Shown here: positions 25,621 through 33,278 of the stretch, piece by piece | Numbering within the stretch: the stretch's first letter is position 1 | Layout: every line of letters starts with the position of its first letter | Assembly (NCBI GenBank): GCA_037447125.1 | Contig: JBBIHG010000019.1 | Span: 1-46,072, forward strand | DNA from: UBA2029 sp037447125 | GTDB lineage: Bacteria; Chloroflexota; Anaerolineae; Aggregatilineales; Aggregatilineaceae | Direction: 5' to 3' | Length of the DNA: 46,072 bases | The notes under the pieces: model-generated | What the model was told of the DNA's origin: nothing | The model's input: only the letters and a program-made list of their open reading frames with translations | Database searches by the model: none | Program-made: the position numbers and the translations under genes

Positions 25621-26355
25621 CTCCCCGTCAATCAGCGTGCCGACCGGCTGGCCCAGCACGGCATCTTGCAGGCTGTGGTCGTCCCAGATATTGAGCACAA
25701 TCAGCGGCAGTTTGTGGTCCATGCACAGCGTGATCGCCGTCAGGTCCATGACCCGCACGCGGTACTCGATGGCCTCAGAGTAGGTCAGGCGGTCGAAGCG
25801 GCGAGCGTCAGGGTTCTTCTTGGGATCATCCGTGTAGACCCCGTCCACTTGCGTGCCCTTGATGATCACGTCGGCGTTGACTTCCATGCCGCGCAGGGCC
25901 GCCGCCGTGTCGGTGGTGAAGTAGGGGTTGCCCGTGCCGCCAGTGATGATCACCACGCGGCCCTTCTCCATGTGGCGGATGGCGCGCAGGCGGATGTATG
26001 GCTCGGCAACCTGGTTCATCATCACCGCCGTCTGCACGCGGGTGGGCACGCCGATCCGCTCCAGGGCATCTTGCAGGGCCAGCCCGTTCATGACGGTGGC
26101 GATCATGCCCATGTGGTCGGCGGTGGCCTGCGACATGCCGCCTTCCACGCCACGACTGCCGCGCCACAGGTTGCCCGCGCCGATCACCAGGGCGACCTGC
26201 ACGCCCAGATCGACCACAGATTTGATCTTGCGGGCAATGACGGCGGCCTGTTCGGGATCAATGCCGAAGCCCTCCGGCCCGGCCAGCGTCTCACCGCTCA
26301 GCTTGAGCACAATGCGCCGGTAACGAGGAGGGGAAGGTTGGGAGGGGATGGTCAT
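25618..26355 (-). CDS. pyrH: UMP kinase
   Basis: A 245-residue amino-acid-kinase-fold enzyme that phosphorylates UMP to UDP in pyrimidine synthesis. Motifs are 'IVLKLSGETLAGPEGFGID', 'VIGAGNLWRG', 'IITGGTGNPYFTTDTAAALR', 'VDGVYTDDPKKNPDAR' and the C-terminal 'LGQPVGTLID'. ATG 26355 is chosen over the longer frame because AGAGAGGACA precedes it and the family starts here. It follows rpsB-tsf in the usual order, but a strong terminator after tsf separates it, so it probably depends on its own promoter or on read-through. Confidence 0.96.
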   Translation of the reverse strand: MTIPSQPSPPRYRRIVLKLSGETLAGPEGFGIDPEQAAVIARKIKSVVDLGVQVALVIGAGNLWRGSRGVEGGMSQATADHMGMIATVMNGLALQDALERIGVPTRVQTAVMMNQVAEPYIRLRAIRHMEKGRVVIITGGTGNPYFTTDTAAALRGMEVNADVIIKGTQVDGVYTDDPKKNPDARRFDRLTYSEAIEYRVRVMDLTAITLCMDHKLPLIVLNIWDDHSLQDAVLGQPVGTLIDGE

Positions 26356-26473
26356 CAGTCTGTCCTCTCTGTGGTTGACAGGAGTCCTGCCCAGAGCGGG
26401 CATTTCGATCCTGCGGCGGACTGGCGGCGAGCGGTGGCAGGCTCGCGCGCTGCTCCCGGCCATGCCAGCCGAC

Positions 26474-26508
26474 AAAAAAGGGGATTAGGTCGCGTACCCC
26501 TAATCCCC
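26474..26508 (-). terminator. Intrinsic terminator after tsf
   Basis: On the minus strand, a 10-bp perfect stem (26508-26499 with 26489-26480), a 9-base loop and a run of six T (26479-26474). It stands 20 bases past the tsf stop codon. Confidence 0.88.
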
Positions 26509-26528
26509 CGCGTTCAGCACAGCGTCCT

Positions 26529-27143
26529 CTAGGCTTCGTCGGTCTCGGCCCCTTCGCCGATGGCGAAGCGAGCGAAACGGCGGACGGTGATGTTCTCGCC
26601 CAGGTCGGCGATAGCCTTGGTGATCAGCGCGCCGATGGTCGTGCCGTCATCCTTGATGAAGGGCTGCTCGACGAGCACCAGTTCCTCATAGAACTTGCTC
26701 ATGCGGCCATCCACAATGCGATCCACGACATTCTCCGGCTTGCCTTCTTCCAGGGCGCGGCGACGCTGCAGATCGCGCTCGGCCTCGACCAGTGCAGCCG
26801 GGACATCTTCGCGCTTGACGTACTTCGCGCCAAGGTTAGCGATCTGCAGGGCGATGTCATTGGCCAGGGTGCGGAAGATGTCCGTCTTGGCGACGAAATC
26901 GGTCTCGCAGTTCAGTTCGAGCAGAACGCCCAGGCGGTTGGTATGGTGCACGTAGGCGTGAATGATGCCTTCATTCGTGGCGCGGCCCACCTTCTTGGCG
27001 GCCTTGGCCAGTCCCTTCTCGCGCAGGGAGTCCGCCGCTTTTGCCATGTCGCCGTTGAACTGCTCCAGCGCCTTCTTGCAGTCCAGGGGGCCAGCGCCAG
27101 TCAGATCGCGCAGCTCCTTGACCATCTGTGCCGTGATTGCCAT
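26529..27143 (-). CDS. tsf: Translation elongation factor Ts
   Basis: A 204-residue guanine-nucleotide exchange factor for EF-Tu, in the short form also seen in Thermus. It has the N-terminal UBA-like 'MVKELRDLTGAGPLDCKKAL', the 'LREKGLAKAAKKVGRATNEG' segment and the core 'ELNCETDFVAKTDIFRTLA'. The C-terminal 'EQPFIKDDGTTIGALI' is also present. It starts 3 bases after the rpsB stop codon, so the pair is tightly coupled. Confidence 0.97.
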   Translation of the reverse strand: MAITAQMVKELRDLTGAGPLDCKKALEQFNGDMAKAADSLREKGLAKAAKKVGRATNEGIIHAYVHHTNRLGVLLELNCETDFVAKTDIFRTLANDIALQIANLGAKYVKREDVPAALVEAERDLQRRRALEEGKPENVVDRIVDGRMSKFYEELVLVEQPFIKDDGTTIGALITKAIADLGENITVRRFARFAIGEGAETDEA

Positions 27144-27146
27144 CGG

Positions 27147-28022
<876 letters not shown>

Positions 28023-28482
28023 TGCAGAATACCTCCTGAGGTGTGTTTAGGCGATCACACCGTTCATCCCCCGCCGCAATCCGGCGTTGAGCCAGACAAC
28101 ACAGGCGGAGTCCCGGCGTGTGATATTTGAGCCAGGCCCGGCCATAGGCCGCGCTCCAGCCCGGCGCAGCATTGTAGCATAAGCCCCCAGGCGTAACAAG
28201 GCTCGATTCGCGCCGGGGCACGGGTCAGGGGTGTCATCAGGTAGCAGAGGGACTACTCTGCTGCGCCCCGCCAGCCGGATACCCGCCGCCGTCTAGCGCG
28301 ATCGGTCAGGCCACGCTACACTGGGGCCGCTTGAGCCTCCTGGTACCACCATATACGGCCCTGCCCCTGGCTCTCTGTGCGCCGGTGATGCTCTATGTGC
28401 TGCAACTTGCTGGCCGTTTGTGCGTACCGGTGAGTGTGCGCTAATTCTGCCCGCCGCTCGCTGGGTGGCGGGCCGCTGAGGA
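28023..28482. other. Intergenic region between divergent rpsB and PLDc_N genes
   Basis: About 460 bases. It holds the rpsB leader and promoter, and a CTCTGCTGCGCCC half-palindrome of the dispersed repeat family (28256-28268, with GTAGCAGAG as inverted partner at 28241-28249). It also has a TACACT (28317-28322) that might serve as the -10 for the PLDc_N/ABC operon. No extra gene is supported. Confidence 0.55.
28171..28199 (-). promoter_or_regulatory. Promoter of rpsB-tsf
   Basis: On the minus strand: TTGTTA (28199-28194), a 17-base spacer, TACAAT (28176-28171). It gives a 5' leader of about 140 bases before rpsB, where S2 autoregulatory RNA structures occur in other phyla; none was identified here by eye. 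Confidence 0.65.
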
Positions 28483-28698
28483 GTGATGACTATGGACGTT
28501 TCAACCCTGATTCTGGCCCTGATCCCGCTCATCGTGATCCAGGTCGGCCTGCAGATCTACGCCCTGGTGGACATCTACCGGCGCAAGACCGTGCGCGAGC
28601 CGCTGCCCGTCTGGGCATGGGTCGCCATCGTGGTGCTAGGCAGTCTGCTGGGCCCCATCGCCTACTTTACCCTGGGTCGGGGCGAGGACGTGGCATGA
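28483..28698 (+). CDS. Small membrane protein, PLDc_N (phospholipase D N-terminal-type) domain
   Basis: A 71-residue protein with two membrane helices (~8-28 and ~46-64) joined by the signature 'YALVDIYRRKTVREPLPVWAWV', ending 'GPIAYFTLGRGED', as in PLDc_N domain proteins. Stand-alone versions are common next to ABC-2 transporters. The stop codon overlaps the start of the ATPase gene (ATGA at 28695-28698), so translation is coupled. An alternative start two codons in (ATG 28492) is possible. Likely a helper or membrane partner of the transporter. Confidence 0.85.
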   Translation: MMTMDVSTLILALIPLIVIQVGLQIYALVDIYRRKTVREPLPVWAWVAIVVLGSLLGPIAYFTLGRGEDVA

Positions 28699-29630
28699 AC
28701 GCGATCACCATTGAGGGGCTGACCAAGCGCTTCGGCAAGTTCACCGCACTGGCTGGTTTCGACCTGACTGTACCGCGAGGGGCGATCTTTGGGTTCCTGG
28801 GGCCGAACGGGGCCGGCAAAACCACCACGCTGCGCATCATGACTGGCCTGGCCCATGCGACGGCGGGGCGAATCGTCATCGAAGGTATCGAAGTGGGGCG
28901 CGGCCAGCGCCCGCCGATCGGCTACCTGCCCGATATGCCCAGCTTCTACGGCTGGATGACCGCCCGCGAATTCCTGCAGTACATCGCCGATCTGCACGGC
29001 CTGGAGCGCCCGCCCATTGACGCGACGCTGGAGCGCGTCGGCCTGGCTGACGCTGCCCGCAAGCGCGTCGGCGGCTTTTCGCGCGGGATGAAGCAGCGGC
29101 TCGGCCTGGCCCAGGCGCTGCTGCCGGAGCCGCGCGTCCTGCTGCTCGACGAGCCCGTTTCCGCGCTCGACCCGGCGGGGCGCAAGGCGATGCTCGACAT
29201 CATGAGCGAGTTGCGCGGCGAGCTGACCGTCTTCTTCTCGACGCACATCCTGAGCGACGCCGAGCGCATCTGTGACGAGGTGGGCATCATTGATCACGGG
29301 CGTCTGGTGCTGCAGGCCCGGCGCGATGACCTGCTGGCCCGCTACGCCCGCCCGATCTTCGAGATTGACGCCGCGCCGGACGACATCCCGCGGCTCAATG
29401 CGCTGGCCGGGCAGTTCCGCGCGCTGCCCTGGGTGGACCGGGCCAGGCTCGAAGGGGCGCGGCTGCGCCTGACCGTCAACGATGTGGACGCCGCCCGCCG
29501 CGAGGTGCTGCCCATGCTGGCTGGGCTGTCGGTCTCGCGCTTCGAGATGCTCGGCGCGACGCTGGAAGACATCTTCCTGGGGCTGACCAACAACGCGGGG
29601 GTGCCAGCCGGGGCGGAGGTGGCGCTGTGA
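28695..29630 (+). CDS. ABC transporter ATP-binding protein (ABC-2 type)
   Basis: A 311-residue ATPase that powers the membrane protein encoded next. Walker A 'GPNGAGKTTT' (~35-44), Q-loop region 'IGYLPDMPSFYGWMT', signature 'FSRGMKQRLGLAQALL', Walker B 'VLLLDEPVSALD' and the H-loop 'FFSTHIL' are all present. The C-terminal ~80 residues resemble the extension seen in export-type (CcmA/NatA-like) ATPases. ATG 28695 overlaps the previous stop as ATGA, and its own stop overlaps the permease start (TGATG). Substrate unknown. Confidence 0.95.
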   Translation: MNAITIEGLTKRFGKFTALAGFDLTVPRGAIFGFLGPNGAGKTTTLRIMTGLAHATAGRIVIEGIEVGRGQRPPIGYLPDMPSFYGWMTAREFLQYIADLHGLERPPIDATLERVGLADAARKRVGGFSRGMKQRLGLAQALLPEPRVLLLDEPVSALDPAGRKAMLDIMSELRGELTVFFSTHILSDAERICDEVGIIDHGRLVLQARRDDLLARYARPIFEIDAAPDDIPRLNALAGQFRALPWVDRARLEGARLRLTVNDVDAARREVLPMLAGLSVSRFEMLGATLEDIFLGLTNNAGVPAGAEVAL

Positions 29631-30394
29631 TGCGAGTCTTTGGCGTGCAACTGCGCAAAGAGCTGCGCGAGCTATGGCGCACGCGCAAGCTGATCGTGGT
29701 GCTGGCTGTGTTGGTCGGCGTCGGGCTGATGTCGCCCATCCTGGCCAAGATCACGCCGGATCTCCTGGAACAGCTCAGCGAGGGACAGATGGAGGGGATC
29801 GTCATCATCATCCCCGAACCGACCGAGCGCGACGCGATTGACCAGTTCCTCAAGAACATCTCGCAGTTCGGGCTGCTGCTGGCCCTGCTGATGAGCTTCG
29901 GCGTGATCGTCGGCGAGCGCGAGCGCGGGCAGTTGGCGCTGATCTTCCCCCATCCCCTGCCGCGCGAGGTCTTCGTGCTGGCCAAGTTCGCCGCGCTGGC
30001 GATCCTGTTCGCTCTGGGGATGCTGCTGGGCGCGCTGGGCGCGTACCTGTACACCGTCCTGCTCTTCGACGCGCCGTCGTTGGGGGGCTTCCTGGCACTG
30101 ACCTGGCTGATGTTTGTCTGGCTGCTCTGCCTGGTGGCCCTGTCGCTGCTGGCCAGCACGCTGGGCCGCTCGATGATGGCCGCGGGCGGCATCGCCTTCG
30201 TGCTGATCATCGCCGTGCTGCTGGCGGGTTCGTTCACGCCGCTTGCGCCGAACAGGCTGCTGGACTGGGGGCGCGCCCTGGCCGTCGGAGCCGACGCGCC
30301 CGCCCGTTGGGGCGCGCTGGCTGTCACGCTGGGCATCTCGACGCTGGCTGTGGGTGCAAGCTGCCTGCTCCTGCGCCGCCAGGAGATCGGCTGA
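29630..30394 (+). CDS. ABC-2 type transporter permease
   Basis: A 254-residue membrane protein with about six helices. One follows 'RTRKLIVVLAVLVGVGLM' at the N-terminus, then a large loop (~45-75, 'EGIVIIIPEPTERDA'), then five more (~80-245), with 'GVIVGERERGQLALIFPHPLPREVFVLAK' forming the typical cytoplasmic loop of the family. The start ATG 29630 overlaps the ATPase stop; a GTG one codon earlier is also possible. It works with the ATPase encoded upstream, probably in export. Confidence 0.92.
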   Translation: MRVFGVQLRKELRELWRTRKLIVVLAVLVGVGLMSPILAKITPDLLEQLSEGQMEGIVIIIPEPTERDAIDQFLKNISQFGLLLALLMSFGVIVGERERGQLALIFPHPLPREVFVLAKFAALAILFALGMLLGALGAYLYTVLLFDAPSLGGFLALTWLMFVWLLCLVALSLLASTLGRSMMAAGGIAFVLIIAVLLAGSFTPLAPNRLLDWGRALAVGADAPARWGALAVTLGISTLAVGASCLLLRRQEIG

Positions 30395-30427
30395 GCCAGG
30401 GGCGCACCCGTCTTGGTGCAAAGTCTC

Positions 30428-30511
30428 ACCGCAGAGGCGCAGAGGACACAGAGAAAGACCAAAGAGAGTTCTTCACCCGTCTCTCCTCTGCGATCTCCGC
30501 GCCTCTGCGGT
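30428..30511. repeat. Dispersed palindromic repeat (CGCAGAG family), copy 2
   Basis: The arms ACCGCAGAGGCGCAGAG (from 30428) and CGCGCCTCTGCGGT (to 30511) face each other with degenerate CAGAG units between. It shares arms with 13717-13798 and lies between the permease stop and the his promoter. Confidence 0.75.
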
Positions 30512-30559
30512 TCAATAATCCGGCCCCTTCACAGGACACGCCCGATCGAGCGCAAATCA

Positions 30560-30588
30560 TTGACATGCGCCGCCGCCGCCGTTATACT
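30560..30588 (+). promoter_or_regulatory. Consensus promoter of the histidine operon
   Basis: TTGACA (30560-30565), a 17-base spacer, TATACT (30583-30588). It is the best promoter match in the window. The most likely start is A30596, which is also the first base of the leader-peptide ATG. Confidence 0.78.
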
Positions 30589-30595
30589 CTGCCGC

Positions 30596-30685
30596 ATGAT
30601 CGCACAGCAGGCTCACGCTCACGCGCACCATCATGGCCAGACCCCTCATCGGCGGTCCGCTGGCGCGTGGATGCTGTGCGTCTGA
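30596..30685 (+). CDS. hisL: his operon leader peptide (His-rich, 29 residues)
   Basis: The frame reads MIAQQAHAHAHHHG and on to a TGA at 30683-30685. It has six His in 29 codons, five of them at positions 7, 9, 11, 12 and 13 and one at 18. This matches the known logic of his leader peptides, where scarcity of charged tRNA-His stalls the ribosome on His codons. It is followed by a stem-loop over its stop codon and an intrinsic terminator before hisG. The ATG coincides with the predicted transcription start, so it would be a leaderless message; no ribosome site exists. A longer in-frame start upstream of the promoter is rejected. The gene symbol follows the enterobacterial usage for role, not for sequence homology. 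Confidence 0.7.
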   Translation: MIAQQAHAHAHHHGQTPHRRSAGAWMLCV

Positions 30686-30700
30686 GCGTGTGACAGACGC
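30678..30700 (+). promoter_or_regulatory. Stem-loop of the his attenuator (overlaps leader stop codon)
   Basis: GCGTCTG (30678-30684) pairs with CAGACGC (30694-30700), loop 9 bases. AGACGC recurs at 30713-30718 on the edge of the terminator, so GCGTCT could pair with either. CGGCGG (30650-30655), just past the His codons, can pair with CCGCCG (30727-30732) in the terminator. These are candidate antiterminator pairings. Confidence 0.5.
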
Positions 30701-30714
30701 AGGAGATCATCGAG

Positions 30715-30745
30715 ACGCCTCCCGGCCCGCCGGGAGGCGTTTTTT
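30715..30745 (+). terminator. his attenuator terminator
   Basis: CGCCTCCCGG (30716-30725) pairs perfectly with CCGGGAGGCG (30730-30739) around a 4-base loop, followed by six T (30740-30745). It is 44 bases upstream of the hisG start and downstream of the leader peptide, so it can only act inside the operon leader. Confidence 0.88.
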
Positions 30746-30788
30746 GTTTACCCGCGTGTAGAGGGCCAGCGGCCCCGGAGACTCCCCT

Positions 30789-31799
30789 ATGTCCGAACAG
30801 ATTCGCATCGCGCTGCCCAGCAAAGGCCGCATGGAAGGCGAGACGCTCGACTTCCTGGCCGAATGCGGGCTGCGCGTGCACAAGCCCAACCCCCGCCAGT
30901 ACACGGCGACGCTGCCCGCGCTGCCGGACGTGCTGCTGCTCTTCCAGCGCGCCCGCGACATCCCGCTCAGCGTGGCCGCCGGCGACGTGGACCTGGGCAT
31001 CACCGGCTACGACACGCTCTTCGAGGCATTCGGTGAAGGGGCGCAGGACGTGATCGTCGTACACGAAGCGCTGGGCTTCGGCGAATGTCGGTTGGTGCTG
31101 GCCGTGCCGGAGGATTGGGAAGGCGTGACGACCGTCGCCGACCTGGCCCGGCGGGGTGCGGGCCGCGAGTTGCGCGTCGCCACCAAATACTCGCAGAGTG
31201 TCAGCCGCTTCCTGGCCGCGCGCGGCGTGCTCAACGTGCGCGTCGTCAGCGCGGACGGGGCGCTGGAGTCCGCGCCCATCGTCGGCTACGCAGACTTCAT
31301 CGCCGATATTTCTAGCACGGGCACGACCCTGCACGAGAATCGCCTGCGCGCCCTCGAAGATGGCACCATCGTCCGCTCGCAGGCGATTTTGATCGGCAAC
31401 CTCGCAGCCCTCAAAGAGCGCCCCGATGTGCTGGCCGCCACGCGCCAGATGCTGGAATTCATCGAGGCGCACCTGCGCGCGCGCGGCCAGTACATGATCT
31501 TCGCCAACATGCGCGGCGCTTCCATGGAAGATGTGGCGGCGCGCGTCTTCAGCCAGCCCGACCTGGGCGGCTTGCAGGGGCCAACCATCGCACCGATGAT
31601 CACCCGCCAGGGGGCCGGGCAGTGGTGGGCGATCAACATCGTCGCCCACGCCCGCAAGCTGTACGAGGTCATCCGCCAGATTCGCGCCATCGGCGGCAGC
31701 GGCGTAGTCGTCACGCCGGTGACCTACATCTTCGAGGAAGCGCCGGAACGTTATCAGCGCCTGCTATTTGCCCTGAACGGAGAGGACACCCCCGCATGA
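30789..31799 (+). CDS. hisG: ATP phosphoribosyltransferase
   Basis: A 336-residue enzyme for the first step of histidine synthesis (ATP + PRPP to phosphoribosyl-ATP). 'IRIALPSKGRMEGETLDFLAECG' opens the catalytic domain. 'GDVDLGITGYDTL', 'LRVATKYSQSVSRFLA' and the PRPP loop 'GYADFIADISSTGTTLHEN' follow. Residues ~225-320 form the C-terminal regulatory (HisG_C, ACT-like) domain of the long form, the usual site of feedback inhibition by histidine. A weak GGAG lies about 8 bases before ATG 30789. Its stop overlaps the hisD start (ATGA). Confidence 0.96.
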   Translation: MSEQIRIALPSKGRMEGETLDFLAECGLRVHKPNPRQYTATLPALPDVLLLFQRARDIPLSVAAGDVDLGITGYDTLFEAFGEGAQDVIVVHEALGFGECRLVLAVPEDWEGVTTVADLARRGAGRELRVATKYSQSVSRFLAARGVLNVRVVSADGALESAPIVGYADFIADISSTGTTLHENRLRALEDGTIVRSQAILIGNLAALKERPDVLAATRQMLEFIEAHLRARGQYMIFANMRGASMEDVAARVFSQPDLGGLQGPTIAPMITRQGAGQWWAINIVAHARKLYEVIRQIRAIGGSGVVVTPVTYIFEEAPERYQRLLFALNGEDTPA

Positions 31800-33133
31800 G
31801 CACCCTGCGCATCTACGACGACCTGAGCAAGGCTCGCGCGACGATCCTGCGCCGCGACTCGCTGCGTGACATCATCGTCCCCGCCTGGCTCAGCGACAGC
31901 CTGCACAAGCTGTTCGGCGAGCCGGTGACGCCCGACGAAGCGGTGCGGCGCATCATCCGCAGCGTGCGCGAGCGCGGCGACGCGGCCCTGCGCGACTGGA
32001 ATGCGCGCATTGACGGGGCGCACCTGGACAGGCTGGCCGTGCCGGAAGACGAGATCGCCGCGGCGCTCGACGCCATCCCCGCCGAAGTCGCCGCCGCGCT
32101 GCGCTACGCCGCCGAACGCATCCGCCGCTTCCACGAGAAGCAGCCGGTCACCGGCTGGGTGGACGCGACGCGCGAAGGCTTGCTGGGGCAGCTCATCCGT
32201 CCGGTGGACTCGGTGGGCGTTTATGTGGCCGGCGGCACGGCTCCGTTGCCCTCATCGCTGCTGATGAGCGCCATCCCCGCCCAGGTCGCCGGTGTGAGCG
32301 AGATCGTCGTCACCACGCCACCTGGTCGCGGGACGGGTACGGTCCCGCCGGTGATTCTGGCAGCGGCGGCGGTCTGCGGGCTGACGAAGGTGGTGCGCGT
32401 CGGCGGGGCGCAGGCCATCGCTGCCCTGGCCTATGGCACGGAGAGCGTGCCGCGCGTGGCCAAGATTGTCGGGCCGGGCAACCTGTTCGTCACCCTGGCC
32501 AAGCAGCAGGTCTATGGCGACGTGGGCATTGACGGACTGCCGGGGCCGACTGAGACGATGGTCCTCGCCGACGAGAGTGCCAATCCCGCCCTGGCCGCCG
32601 CCGATCTGCTGGCCCAGGCCGAGCACGACGCCCTGGCTTCGGCCATCCTGGTCACGCCGAGCCGCGTCCTGGCCGAAGCGGTCGCCGCCGAAGTCGAGCG
32701 GCGCGTCCCCGCGCTCAGCCGGGCGGCGATCATCGCCCAGTCGCTGGCCGAGCGCAGCGGCGCGGTGATCGTGCGCGATCTCGACGAGGCGTTCGCCGTC
32801 GCCAACGACTACGCCGCCGAGCACCTATGCCTGCTGGTCGCCAATCCCTGGGACTGGGCCGGGCACGTGCGCAACGCGGGCGGCGTCTTCCTGGGCGAGA
32901 CCTCCTTCGAGGTGCTGGGCGACTACGTGGCCGGGCCGTCGCACGTAATGCCCACCGGCGGCACAGCGCGCTTCGCCTCGCCGCTGAACGTGCTGGACTT
33001 CGTCAAGATCACCAGTCTGGTGGGGTTGGAGGCGCGGGCGGCGTCTGAGTTGAGCGAAGTGGCGGCGGTGCTGGCCCGCGCCGAGGCGCTGACCGCGCAC
33101 GCCGCCGCCGCCCAGGCGCGCGTCAGGCGGTAG
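31796..33133 (+). CDS. hisD: Histidinol dehydrogenase
   Basis: A 445-residue zinc enzyme for the last two oxidations, histidinol to histidine. Family motifs are 'PVDSVGVYVAGGTAPLPSSL', 'VGGAQAIAALAYGTESVPRV', 'IVGPGNLFVTLAK', 'ADLLAQAEHDALASA' (zinc ligands), 'YAAEHLCLL' and 'GPSHVMPTGGTARFASPL'. ATG 31796 overlaps the hisG stop; longer starts inside hisG are not credible. It is followed by a 145-base interval with a palindromic repeat before hisC. Confidence 0.97.
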   Translation: MSTLRIYDDLSKARATILRRDSLRDIIVPAWLSDSLHKLFGEPVTPDEAVRRIIRSVRERGDAALRDWNARIDGAHLDRLAVPEDEIAAALDAIPAEVAAALRYAAERIRRFHEKQPVTGWVDATREGLLGQLIRPVDSVGVYVAGGTAPLPSSLLMSAIPAQVAGVSEIVVTTPPGRGTGTVPPVILAAAAVCGLTKVVRVGGAQAIAALAYGTESVPRVAKIVGPGNLFVTLAKQQVYGDVGIDGLPGPTETMVLADESANPALAAADLLAQAEHDALASAILVTPSRVLAEAVAAEVERRVPALSRAAIIAQSLAERSGAVIVRDLDEAFAVANDYAAEHLCLLVANPWDWAGHVRNAGGVFLGETSFEVLGDYVAGPSHVMPTGGTARFASPLNVLDFVKITSLVGLEARAASELSEVAAVLARAEALTAHAAAAQARVRR

Positions 33134-33175
33134 GGGCGATAAGGTTGGTCTGTGGTCTGCGGCGGCTTTTCGCTT

Positions 33176-33242
33176 TACCTCACCCCCAGCCTTGCTGCGC
33201 TCGGCGAAGCCTGCGTCAGCGGGCCGAGCGGGGGTGAGGTAA
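33176..33242. repeat. Palindromic CCTCACCCCC repeat between hisD and hisC
   Basis: TACCTCACCCCC near 33177-33188 faces GGGGGTGAGGTA near 33230-33241, with a CTGCGCTCGG/CCGAGC inner pairing. A CCTCACCCC fragment recurs at the end of the window (46064-46072). It could fold in the operon transcript between hisD and hisC. Confidence 0.65.
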
Positions 33243-33278
33243 GCCGGCCAGCGCTTGCGCCGAACAGGATGAAATGAC

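Noticed and set aside
30413..30685. A longer frame (about 90 residues) that includes the His-rich leader peptide
   Set aside because: It begins inside a palindromic repeat, upstream of the consensus promoter. The His-rich end is better read from ATG 30596.
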